A program made the translations under genes and the position numbers. From JAZQLP01 sp045629205 (GTDB lineage: Bacteria; Bacillota; Clostridia; Oscillospirales; UBA644), in the NCBI GenBank assembly GCA_045629205.1, contig JAZQQT010000087.1, positions 1 to 6,691 of the forward strand: a stretch of 6,691 bases of DNA, written 5' to 3'. Position 1 is the stretch's first letter, and every line of letters starts with the position of its first letter. A model generated the notes under the pieces. The model saw nothing but the letters and a program-made list of their open reading frames with translations. It made no database searches and had not been told where the DNA came from. Below are positions 1 to 5,606 of the stretch, in pieces.

Positions 1-29
1 TTTTTCGAACTAACATCGGCAAATATCAT
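1..29 (-). CDS. Possible 5' end of a divergent gene, cut by the window edge
   Basis: On the minus strand an ATG (complement of 27-29) opens a frame that runs off the left edge and reads M-I-F-A-D-V-S-S-K. An AAAGAGG sequence (complement of 42-48), identical to the mutS ribosome binding site in this window, lies 12 nt upstream, which is longer than ideal. A TATAAT on the minus strand (complement of 66-71) would start a transcript near 59 and give a sensible short leader. Nine codons cannot identify a product and I do not recognise it. In AT-rich DNA the arrangement could be chance. Confidence 0.28.
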
Positions 30-65
30 TTTTTTATTTAACCTCTTTATTTTTTTTGAACTTTT

Positions 66-73
66 ATTATAAT
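66..73. promoter_or_regulatory. Palindromic -10 candidate readable on both strands
   Basis: ATTATAAT is self-complementary and gives a perfect TATAAT on the plus strand (68-73) and on the minus strand (66-71). No good -35 is visible 16-18 bp away on either side. On the plus strand transcription would start near 79-82, inside the Shine-Dalgarno of the next gene and only a few bases before its GTG. The minus-strand reading leaves a more normal leader for the possible divergent gene. The surrounding tract is almost pure A and T, so chance is a real alternative. Confidence 0.3.
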
Positions 74-78
74 TAATC

Positions 79-83
79 AGGAG
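79..83 (+). promoter_or_regulatory. AGGAG ribosome binding site with poorly placed start
   Basis: AGGAG is the only Shine-Dalgarno-like sequence upstream of the DUF6062-type gene. It ends 1 nt before the GTG at 85, which is too close for normal use, and 10 nt before an in-frame ATA at 94. An in-frame TAA at 70-72 excludes a start further upstream. The site is convincing as a sequence, but which codon it serves is unclear. Confidence 0.5.
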
Positions 84-84
84 T

Positions 85-783
85 GTGAGAAAAATAGAAC
101 ATATTTATACTATTCCTATAAATGAACAATTCGAAAGAAATGACGAATGTCCTATCTGTGGATTGTTTCAAATGCTTGAAAACAATGAAATATCATCAAT
201 AACAGGGGCTTCGATGATGGAACCTTCCATCAGGGTAGCAACGAACAAGGTCGGATTTTGCTATCGTCATTTTGATATGATGGCAAAAAACGGAAAAAGG
301 TTGCCGGTTGCACTTGTTATTCAAAGTCATTTGGAGAACCTGCGTTCAGAAATCAATGGAATGAAGATAAATAACCAGGACAAATATATTGATAATCTGA
401 TTTCATCATGTTATGTTTGTTCCAGGATTAATAATAATCTGAATAATATTTACGGAAATCTATTTTATTTGTTTAAAACGGACACAAAGTTCAGAGAATT
501 ATTTGCAGCCCAACGATACTTTTGTCTTCCCCACTATCAACAATTATTACACTATGCCACTAAGTTTTTATCCGGAAAAGAAATAAAAGTATTTTCGGAG
601 TCTATTATAAAAATTGAATCAGCATATCTTGATGAATTACAATCAGATATCGATTGGTTTTGCAAAAAATTTGATTACAGATTTGCAAAAGAAGATTGGA
701 AAAACAGCAAAGATTCTATAGAACGTTCAATATATGCATTGACAGGTCAAAAGCCTTCAAATAAACAACAAAATGATACATAA
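85..783 (+). CDS. DUF6062-type protein with two CxxC...CxxH modules
   Basis: This is a 232-residue cytoplasmic-looking protein of unknown function with no signal peptide or membrane segment. I recognise it as the DUF6062 type by the N-terminal Y-T-I-P-I-N followed by E-C-P-I-C, by G-F-C-Y-R-H, and by the C-terminal F-D-Y-R and N-S-K-D signatures; this is recall, not a search. It has two similar putative metal sites: C22/C25 with C59/H62, and C109/C112 with C147/H150. The distance from the CxxC to the CxxH is nearly equal in each, suggesting an internal duplication and zinc binding (inference). An additional C193 lies outside both modules. The start is uncertain: GTG at 85 is the only standard codon before the conserved region, yet AGGAG sits 1 nt from it. 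The ATA at 94 would be better spaced and closer to the N-terminus I recall for the family. The acyl carrier protein gene begins 13 nt after the stop, so the two are probably co-transcribed. Confidence 0.8.
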   Translation: MRKIEHIYTIPINEQFERNDECPICGLFQMLENNEISSITGASMMEPSIRVATNKVGFCYRHFDMMAKNGKRLPVALVIQSHLENLRSEINGMKINNQDKYIDNLISSCYVCSRINNNLNNIYGNLFYLFKTDTKFRELFAAQRYFCLPHYQQLLHYATKFLSGKEIKVFSESIIKIESAYLDELQSDIDWFCKKFDYRFAKEDWKNSKDSIERSIYALTGQKPSNKQQNDT

Positions 784-784
784 T

Positions 785-790
785 AAGGAG
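785..790 (+). promoter_or_regulatory. AAGGAG ribosome binding site fixing the acyl carrier protein start
   Basis: AAGGAG lies 6 nt before the ATG at 797. This rules out the longer reading from the ATG at 773, which overlaps the upstream gene and would add eight residues not expected on an acyl carrier protein. Confidence 0.85.
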
Positions 791-796
791 ATATTT

Positions 797-1015
797 ATGG
801 ATTACGAAAAAATGGTAAATTTATTGGCCGAGAAATTCGGTTGTGATGCTTCTGAAATTAATGAAGAAACAAGAATAAAAGAAGATCTCGGAGCTGATTC
901 TATTGATATTGTTGAAATTCTTATGACACTTGAAGATGATTACGGTATTGTAATTCCAGATGAAAAAGCTGCTGAAATAAAAACAGTCGGAGATGTTGCA
1001 GCTTTTCTTAAATAA
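797..1015 (+). CDS. acpP: Acyl carrier protein
   Basis: This is a 72-residue acidic protein of normal size for an acyl carrier protein. The phosphopantetheine attachment site is Ser35 in L-G-A-D-S-I-D, where the more usual D-S-L-D has Ile for Leu. The rest also fits: an early D-L-G loop, the acidic helix II after the serine (E40 to D49), I-P-D-E at 53-56 and a C-terminal T-V-G-D-V. In its holo form, made by a phosphopantetheinyl transferase not seen here, it would carry acyl chains as thioesters in the cytoplasm. It is not next to plsX, rnc or fab genes, so it could be either the main fatty-acid carrier or a second, specialised one; the sequence does not decide, and the symbol is given for the family. 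It follows the DUF6062-type gene closely and is followed by an intrinsic terminator, so it is the last gene of its unit. Confidence 0.93.
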   Translation: MDYEKMVNLLAEKFGCDASEINEETRIKEDLGADSIDIVEILMTLEDDYGIVIPDEKAAEIKTVGDVAAFLK

Positions 1016-1036
1016 ATCATTATATTACTATCATTT

Positions 1037-1064
1037 ATCCGTCTTTTCAAGACGGATTTTTTTT
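1037..1064 (+). terminator. Intrinsic terminator after the acyl carrier protein gene
   Basis: A perfect 9-bp stem (ATCCGTCTT at 1037-1045 with AAGACGGAT at 1049-1057) closes a 3-nt loop and runs into eight consecutive T residues at 1057-1064. It begins 21 nt after the acyl carrier protein stop and separates that unit from the miaB operon. There is no matching A tract on the left, so it should act on the plus strand only. Confidence 0.92.
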
Positions 1065-1128
1065 ATTATATATAATACACTTTAAAATGTCTACCATTAA
1101 AAAAAAGAAACTCAAAATACGTATTGAT

Positions 1129-1158
1129 TTCACAAAAAAGTCATTCATTATGTATATT
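1129..1158 (+). promoter_or_regulatory. Candidate promoter of the miaB-mutS-mutL operon
   Basis: TTCACA (1129-1134, five of six matches to TTGACA) is separated by 18 bp from TATATT (1153-1158, five of six matches to TATAAT). A start near 1165 would leave a leader of about 24 nt before miaB, which fits. Alternatives in the same AT-rich stretch are TATAAT at 1160-1165 without a suitable -35, and TTGATT at 1124-1129 with CATTAT at 1146-1151. A promoter is expected here because a terminator closes the preceding unit. Confidence 0.45.
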
Positions 1159-1188
1159 ATATAATAAATAAGTATAAAGAGATTTATA

Positions 1189-2577
1189 ATGGATTTATTA
1201 GACGAAAAATATACCGACTTTATCAACGATATCAATTTTGTTTCTTCGTTATTGAACGAAAAGAATAAACTTTTCTATTCAGAGACTTTCGGATGTCAAC
1301 AAAATGTAAATGACACACAAAAAATAGAAGGAATGCTTCTTGAAATGGGATATAAAAAAACAGATATTCCGCAAAAAGCAGACTTGATTTTTTTGAACAC
1401 ATGCGCTGTAAGAGAACATGCCGAGCAGCGAGTTTACGGAAGGCTCGGATTTTTTGTCGGAATAAAACGCAATAACCCTGATTTAAAAATAATAGTATGC
1501 GGATGCATGCCACAACAAAAGCATAGCGAAGAAACCATCTTAAAGATGAAACATGTCGATATGGTATTTGGTCCCGGTGCAATCGGACGTTTCCCTGCAA
1601 ATCTCAGAAAATTATTAACTGATAATTATAAAATATCAGATATTTCTTTTCCACTTACGGAAATTCCCGATTGTATCAAGGCGAACCGAACTGATAAACT
1701 CAAGGCATTCGTAACAATTATGAACGGATGCAATAATTTTTGTTCATATTGCGTTGTTCCTTATGTGCGCGGTCGCGAAACAAGCAGATCTCCTGAATCT
1801 ATTCTTGATGAAATCAAAATGCTTATTTCCGAAGGCTATAAAGAAATTACGTTACTTGGACAAAATGTTAATTCATATGGAAATGATACTGTTTACAATA
1901 TTGATTTTTCCGATTTATTATATAAGATAAATGACATTCCGGGTAACTTCAGAATCAGATTTATGACTTCTCACCCTAAAGATGTATCGGAAAAGCTTTT
2001 TCATACCATTGCGGATTGCGAAAAAATATGTAAGCATATTCATTTACCTTTCCAGTCCGGCAGCGATCGGATTTTACGACTTATGAACAGAAAATACACA
2101 TCAAAACAGTATCTTGATAAAATTGAAACAGCAAGAAAAATTATTAAAAATGTTGTATTTACATCAGATGTTATTGTGGGGTTTCCGACAGAAACAGACG
2201 ATGATTATGCAAAAACGGTAAATCTTGTAAAAGAAGTTAAATTTGATAGTCTTTTTACTTTTATTTATTCTCCGAGAAAAAATACCCCTGCATCTTTAAT
2301 GGAGGGACAAATTGATTATCAAAAAGCCAATCACAGATTGTCTGAATTAATTAAGATTCAAAATGAAATATCCTGTGAAATAAATAAACAGTATATCGGA
2401 AAATCAGTTATTGTTCTTACAGAAGGTAACACAAAAGAAAACTTTTTAACAGGCAGAACCGATTCAAATATTATTGTTAATTTTTCCGGTCCGAATGAAA
2501 GTATCGGTGAATTCAAAAACGTAATAATAGATGACGCTAAAAACTGTATGTTAATAGGACATGAAAGAGATAATTAA
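1189..2577 (+). CDS. miaB: tRNA-2-methylthio-N6-dimethylallyladenosine synthase (MiaB)
   Basis: This 462-residue radical SAM methylthiotransferase converts i6A to ms2i6A at position 37 of tRNAs reading codons that begin with U. The N-terminal methylthiotransferase domain (about 27-150) has its three cluster cysteines at C36 (F-G-C-Q-Q-N), C72 (N-T-C-A-V-R) and C106 (C-G-C-M-P-Q). The radical SAM domain (about 170-390) has C181, C185 and C188 in the CxxxCxxC arrangement, followed by Y-V-R-G-R-E. L-L-G-Q-N-V-N-S-Y at 222-230 is typical of MiaB rather than of MtaB or RimO. A TRAM RNA-binding domain occupies about 395-460. About 25 residues precede the methylthiotransferase domain, as I expect for low-GC Gram-positive homologues. 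The start is the ATG at 1189, with a weak AAAGAG (1176-1181) 7 nt upstream. It is the first gene of the operon, and the next start lies 1 nt after its stop. Confidence 0.96.
   Translation: MDLLDEKYTDFINDINFVSSLLNEKNKLFYSETFGCQQNVNDTQKIEGMLLEMGYKKTDIPQKADLIFLNTCAVREHAEQRVYGRLGFFVGIKRNNPDLKIIVCGCMPQQKHSEETILKMKHVDMVFGPGAIGRFPANLRKLLTDNYKISDISFPLTEIPDCIKANRTDKLKAFVTIMNGCNNFCSYCVVPYVRGRETSRSPESILDEIKMLISEGYKEITLLGQNVNSYGNDTVYNIDFSDLLYKINDIPGNFRIRFMTSHPKDVSEKLFHTIADCEKICKHIHLPFQSGSDRILRLMNRKYTSKQYLDKIETARKIIKNVVFTSDVIVGFPTETDDDYAKTVNLVKEVKFDSLFTFIYSPRKNTPASLMEGQIDYQKANHRLSELIKIQNEISCEINKQYIGKSVIVLTEGNTKENFLTGRTDSNIIVNFSGPNESIGEFKNVIIDDAKNCMLIGHERDN
2564..2569 (+). promoter_or_regulatory. AAAGAG ribosome binding site fixing the RicA-like start
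   Basis: AAAGAG lies inside the last codons of miaB, 9 nt before the ATG at 2579. The earlier in-frame ATG at 2561 has only an AGGA ending 1 nt before it, so the shorter start is preferred. The site implies translational coupling with miaB. Confidence 0.6.
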
Positions 2578-2578
2578 A

Positions 2579-2968
2579 ATGGATAAAAATCAACTTTTAG
2601 TTAATGCCACGACTCTCGGTGAAAATATAAAGAAAACAAATGAATATATTGAATATATTGCAGCAAAAAACAATTTTGATGATAATGTTAGTCTCGGAAA
2701 CAAAATAAATGAATTCAACCTCGAAAAAATGTTTGTAAAAAATGAAATGGATAAAGAAGATAATAACGAGGAAAAAATTCAAAAGCATCAAAACAGAATC
2801 AGAGAACTATATAACGAAATAACAAATGATCCTGTTTATTCGGATTTTCAGAATAAGCAAGATGCTTTAAATCAATTAGTTAACGATATAATCAATGAAT
2901 TAACGTCAACAGTAACCGGGAAAGTTCAATGTTCCGGATCTTGTGAATCATGCAGCGGATGCCACTAA
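2579..2968 (+). CDS. YlbF/YmcA (RicA-like) family protein with a cysteine-rich tail
   Basis: This 129-residue helical protein is rich in Asn, Lys and Glu. It ends in a short tail with C118, C122, C125 and C128 followed by His129, a CxxxCxxCxxCH pattern. Its helical make-up, its tail and above all its place between miaB and mutS match the YlbF/YmcA family; in Bacillus subtilis the order is ymcB (miaB), ymcA, cotE, mutS, mutL. There YmcA (RicA) works with YlbF and YaaT in a cytoplasmic iron-sulfur complex that promotes RNase Y-dependent mRNA processing and influences sporulation, competence and biofilm formation. The same role here is inference, and YlbF and YaaT are not in the window. An alternative start at 2561 would add six residues. 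It could be the YlbF rather than the YmcA member; sequence alone does not settle this, so no symbol is given. Confidence 0.8.
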   Translation: MDKNQLLVNATTLGENIKKTNEYIEYIAAKNNFDDNVSLGNKINEFNLEKMFVKNEMDKEDNNEEKIQKHQNRIRELYNEITNDPVYSDFQNKQDALNQLVNDIINELTSTVTGKVQCSGSCESCSGCH

Positions 2969-2973
2969 AAACG

Positions 2974-2980
2974 AAAGAGG
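2974..2980 (+). promoter_or_regulatory. AAAGAGG ribosome binding site fixing the MutS start
   Basis: AAAGAGG lies 7 nt before the ATG at 2988. The frame is open from a GTG at 2943, but that start would overlap the upstream gene and add 15 residues unlike the MutS N-terminus. Confidence 0.85.
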
Positions 2981-2987
2981 ATTTAAT

Positions 2988-5597
2988 ATGCCGTTATCTC
3001 CTATGATGAAAAAATACCTTGAAGAGAAAGAGAAATATAAAGATTATATTCTCATGTATCGTCTGGGTGATTTTTACGAAATGTTTTTTGATGACGCAAT
3101 AACCGTAAGTAAAGAATTAGATATAACTCTAACAGGAAAAGATTGCGGACTGGATCAAAGAGCTCCGATGTGCGGTGTTCCCTACCATGCTGTTGATTCA
3201 TATATCTCAAGGCTTGTAAAAAAAGGTTATAAAGTTTCTGTTTGCGAACAAATTAAAGACGAGGTTACCGACGAAGTAACAGAACGTAAAATAACAAAAA
3301 TAATCACTCCCGGAACAGTTACCGACCCACAAATCTTAGATGAAACAAAAAACAGTTATATTTGCGCTGTATATGAAAGTAATAATTCGGACGAAAAAGT
3401 TGCTATTTGTTATTCCGATATTACCACAGGTGAATTTCTTTTCAGCTCCATATCAAACAAACAAGATGATAACTTATTAAATGAAATTGTAAAATTCAAT
3501 CCTGCGGAAATATACATCTGCGGTAATGTCAATAATTTCCCTGCAATTAGTACTTTTCTGAAAAAAAACGATGTTTTTTGCACCGTAACAAATGCAGATA
3601 CGAGTTCATTCGAATTTGATAATGCCACAAAAATAATAAAAGAACATTTAGGAAAAGAATATACAGATTTTAACCTCGGAGACAGAGCAAAAGTGTCAGT
3701 TCTCGGCGGTTTAGTTGATTATTTATATAAAACACAATTATGTGATATTTCTCATATGAAAAAAATAGCTTTCATTGAGAACAATCATTTTATGGATATC
3801 GATTGGTTTACATGGAGAAACCTTGAAATAATCGAATCTATGAGATCAAACACAAAAAAAGGATCTTTGTTGAGCATAATAGGACTGACACAAACGCCTA
3901 TGGGAGCACGACTTTTAACTCGTTTTTTACAAAGACCGTCAACTGACATATCAGAGATATTAAAGAGACAAAGTGCCGTTACTGATTTCTATATTCATGA
4001 TGAATACAGAGCAGAATTAAGATCAAATCTTTCTTCTTTCAGAGACCTTGAAAGATTGCTTTCAAAAGTCATTTATCAAACAGCAAATCCGAGAGATGTA
4101 AAAGCACTTGGCAATACATTACTTTTGCTGCCTGAAATCAAAAACAACCTCAACTATTTCACAACTGACTATATTGTCAAGCTTAACAGTAAAATCAATA
4201 CTCTTGTTGGTTTGGCAGAATTGATTAAGAACGCCGTGAATGATGAGCCACCAATCACTACAAGAGACGGAAAAGTGATTAACCCATCATTCAATAAAGA
4301 ATTATCAGAATTAAATATTCTATTAACTGACAGCAAAAAAATACTTGCAGAAATTGAAATAAAAGAAAAAGAAAAAACAGGAATAAAAACTTTAAAAATC
4401 GGATATAATAAAGTATTTGGTTATTTTATCGAAGTATCTAAATCATTCGTTTCGATGGTTCCGGATAACTACATCAGAAAGCAAACATTAACTACCGGCG
4501 AAAGATATATTACAGCCGATTTAAAAGATCTGGAATCAAGAATCTTATCTGCCGGTGAATCGATTATAAAAATCGAGAATCAAATTTTTGATGGAATTAA
4601 AGAAGCGATCATTAAAGAAAAAGATATTATAAAAGAGATATCTGATACAATTGCAGAAATTGACGTGTATTCCGCATTTGCGGAAGTATCTAAAAGAAAC
4701 AAATATACTTGTCCGCTTATTGTTCCCGATTCTCCGCTTGAAATCAAAAACGGTCGACATCCTGTAGCTGAAAAATCACTTAAAAACGAGATATTTGTAG
4801 CAAACGATACATTTTTAGATTGCAAATCAAATATGCTGTCATTAATCACGGGACCCAATATGGCAGGTAAATCAACATATATGCGACAAGTAGCTCTTAT
4901 AGTAATAATGGCTCAGATAGGCTGTTATGTCCCTGCCGAATATGTTAAAATGCCGGTTGTTGATAAAGTCTTCACAAGAGTCGGCGCCTCCGATGATCTT
5001 TCTTCAGGACAATCAACATTCATGATAGAGATGAACGAAGTGGCATATATACTTAAAAATGCCACAAAAAACAGTTTGATTATCTTTGACGAAATAGGTC
5101 GCGGAACTTCAACATTTGACGGGATGAGTATTGCGCAATCAGTTATCGAATACGTTATTAAAAAGATTAAAGCAAAAACTCTTTTTGCGACTCATTATCA
5201 CGAGCTGACATCTTTAAGTAATCAATTTGATGAAATAAAAAATTATAATATAGCAGCAAAAAGGAAAAATAACGAAGTCGTATTCCTCAGAAAAATCGTT
5301 CCAGGAGGATGCGATGACAGTTATGGTATAGACGTTGCAAAACTTGCAGGAATTCCTGCTGCGGTAACATCGAGAGCAGAGACAATCATGCATGATCTGG
5401 AAAATCAAAACGGATCTGACAGAATTGTCGATGAAAAGAAATCTGTTGATATTTCAGATGAATCAGATTTATTCAGCAACCTGAGAAATCAAATAATATC
5501 TGAATTAAAAGAAATTGATATAACGAAATTAACCCCGATTGAAGCCATCAACGAATTATTCAGACTAAGCAACGAATCAAAAAATATCCCAGAATAA
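2988..5597 (+). CDS. mutS: DNA mismatch repair protein MutS
   Basis: This 869-residue protein is full length for bacterial MutS. It slides on DNA as a dimer, senses mismatches and small loops, and recruits MutL in an ATP-dependent step. The N-terminal domain (about 4-115) carries the mismatch-reading Phe-x-Glu at F29-Y30-E31, which distinguishes it from MutS2. A connector domain (about 125-250), lever and clamp (about 265-570) and ATPase (about 575-810) follow. The ATPase shows Walker A G-P-N-M-A-G-K-S-T at 622-630, the S-S-G-Q-S-T loop at 672-677, Walker B with D701-E702, and T-H-Y-H-E-L at 735-740. The C-terminal end (about 840-865) has the T-P-I-E-A-I-N-E-L helix of the tetramerisation region, and E-S-D-L-F at 825-829 resembles a weak sliding-clamp motif. 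All catalytic motifs are intact. It starts 19 nt after the RicA-like gene and ends 9 nt before mutL. Confidence 0.98.
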   Translation: MPLSPMMKKYLEEKEKYKDYILMYRLGDFYEMFFDDAITVSKELDITLTGKDCGLDQRAPMCGVPYHAVDSYISRLVKKGYKVSVCEQIKDEVTDEVTERKITKIITPGTVTDPQILDETKNSYICAVYESNNSDEKVAICYSDITTGEFLFSSISNKQDDNLLNEIVKFNPAEIYICGNVNNFPAISTFLKKNDVFCTVTNADTSSFEFDNATKIIKEHLGKEYTDFNLGDRAKVSVLGGLVDYLYKTQLCDISHMKKIAFIENNHFMDIDWFTWRNLEIIESMRSNTKKGSLLSIIGLTQTPMGARLLTRFLQRPSTDISEILKRQSAVTDFYIHDEYRAELRSNLSSFRDLERLLSKVIYQTANPRDVKALGNTLLLLPEIKNNLNYFTTDYIVKLNSKINTLVGLAELIKNAVNDEPPITTRDGKVINPSFNKELSELNILLTDSKKILAEIEIKEKEKTGIKTLKIGYNKVFGYFIEVSKSFVSMVPDNYIRKQTLTTGERYITADLKDLESRILSAGESIIKIENQIFDGIKEAIIKEKDIIKEISDTIAEIDVYSAFAEVSKRNKYTCPLIVPDSPLEIKNGRHPVAEKSLKNEIFVANDTFLDCKSNMLSLITGPNMAGKSTYMRQVALIVIMAQIGCYVPAEYVKMPVVDKVFTRVGASDDLSSGQSTFMIEMNEVAYILKNATKNSLIIFDEIGRGTSTFDGMSIAQSVIEYVIKKIKAKTLFATHYHELTSLSNQFDEIKNYNIAAKRKNNEVVFLRKIVPGGCDDSYGIDVAKLAGIPAAVTSRAETIMHDLENQNGSDRIVDEKKSVDISDESDLFSNLRNQIISELKEIDITKLTPIEAINELFRLSNESKNIPE

Positions 5598-5598
5598 C

Positions 5599-5603
5599 GG
5601 TGA
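5599..5603 (+). promoter_or_regulatory. GGTGA ribosome binding site of mutL
   Basis: GGTGA matches the 3' part of the long Shine-Dalgarno consensus AAGGAGGTGA instead of its usual GGAGG core. It ends 3 nt before the ATG at 5607, and aligned with the full consensus this gives an ordinary effective spacing of about 6 nt. Only 9 nt separate the mutS stop from the mutL start, so coupling to mutS may help initiation. Confidence 0.6.
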
Positions 5604-5606
5604 GTA

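Noticed and set aside
6..19. CGAAC at 6-10 as half of a Gram-positive LexA (SOS) box
   Set aside because: The second half (ATCGG) does not match GTTYG and the middle bases deviate, so only one half-site is present.
1064..1166. Two AT-only palindromes, TATTATATATAATA (1064-1077) and TATTATATAATA (1155-1166), as paired operators
   Set aside because: Both consist only of A and T in a very AT-rich spacer, one overlaps the terminator T tract and the other the -10 region, so simple composition explains them.
1047..1235. Minus-strand open frame of 62 codons between the terminator and miaB
   Set aside because: It covers the terminator, promoter candidate and miaB start, its translation is low-complexity Ile, Phe and Asn from AT-rich DNA, and it has no family resemblance.
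1232..1600. Minus-strand open frame of 122 codons inside miaB
   Set aside because: It lies wholly within a strongly supported gene, is poor as a protein, and is best explained as the reverse shadow of miaB codons.
2641..2658. Tandem 9-base repeat TGAATATAT in the RicA-like gene
   Set aside because: Only two copies, in frame, giving E-Y-I-E-Y-I within a helix; too short to be a meaningful repeat.
2943..2990. A longer MutS start from GTG at 2943
   Set aside because: The extra 15 residues overlap the cysteine tail of the upstream gene and do not look like a MutS N-terminus; AAAGAGG is correctly placed for the ATG at 2988.
646..3809. Identical 15-base GATATCGATTGGTTT at 646-660 and 3795-3809
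   Set aside because: Both copies encode D-I-D-W-F in unrelated proteins in frame, with no extension of identity either side; it looks like coincidence, not a repeat element.
4670..4685. Inverted repeat TTCCGCATTTGCGGAA inside mutS
   Set aside because: It encodes part of an ordinary helical stretch (S-A-F-A-E), has no T tract and has no second copy noticed in the window; an intragenic palindrome of this size can be chance.
4580..4858. Minus-strand open frame of 92 codons inside mutS
   Set aside because: It is antisense to conserved MutS coding sequence up to the Walker A region, with no recognisable domain and no separate promoter evidence.
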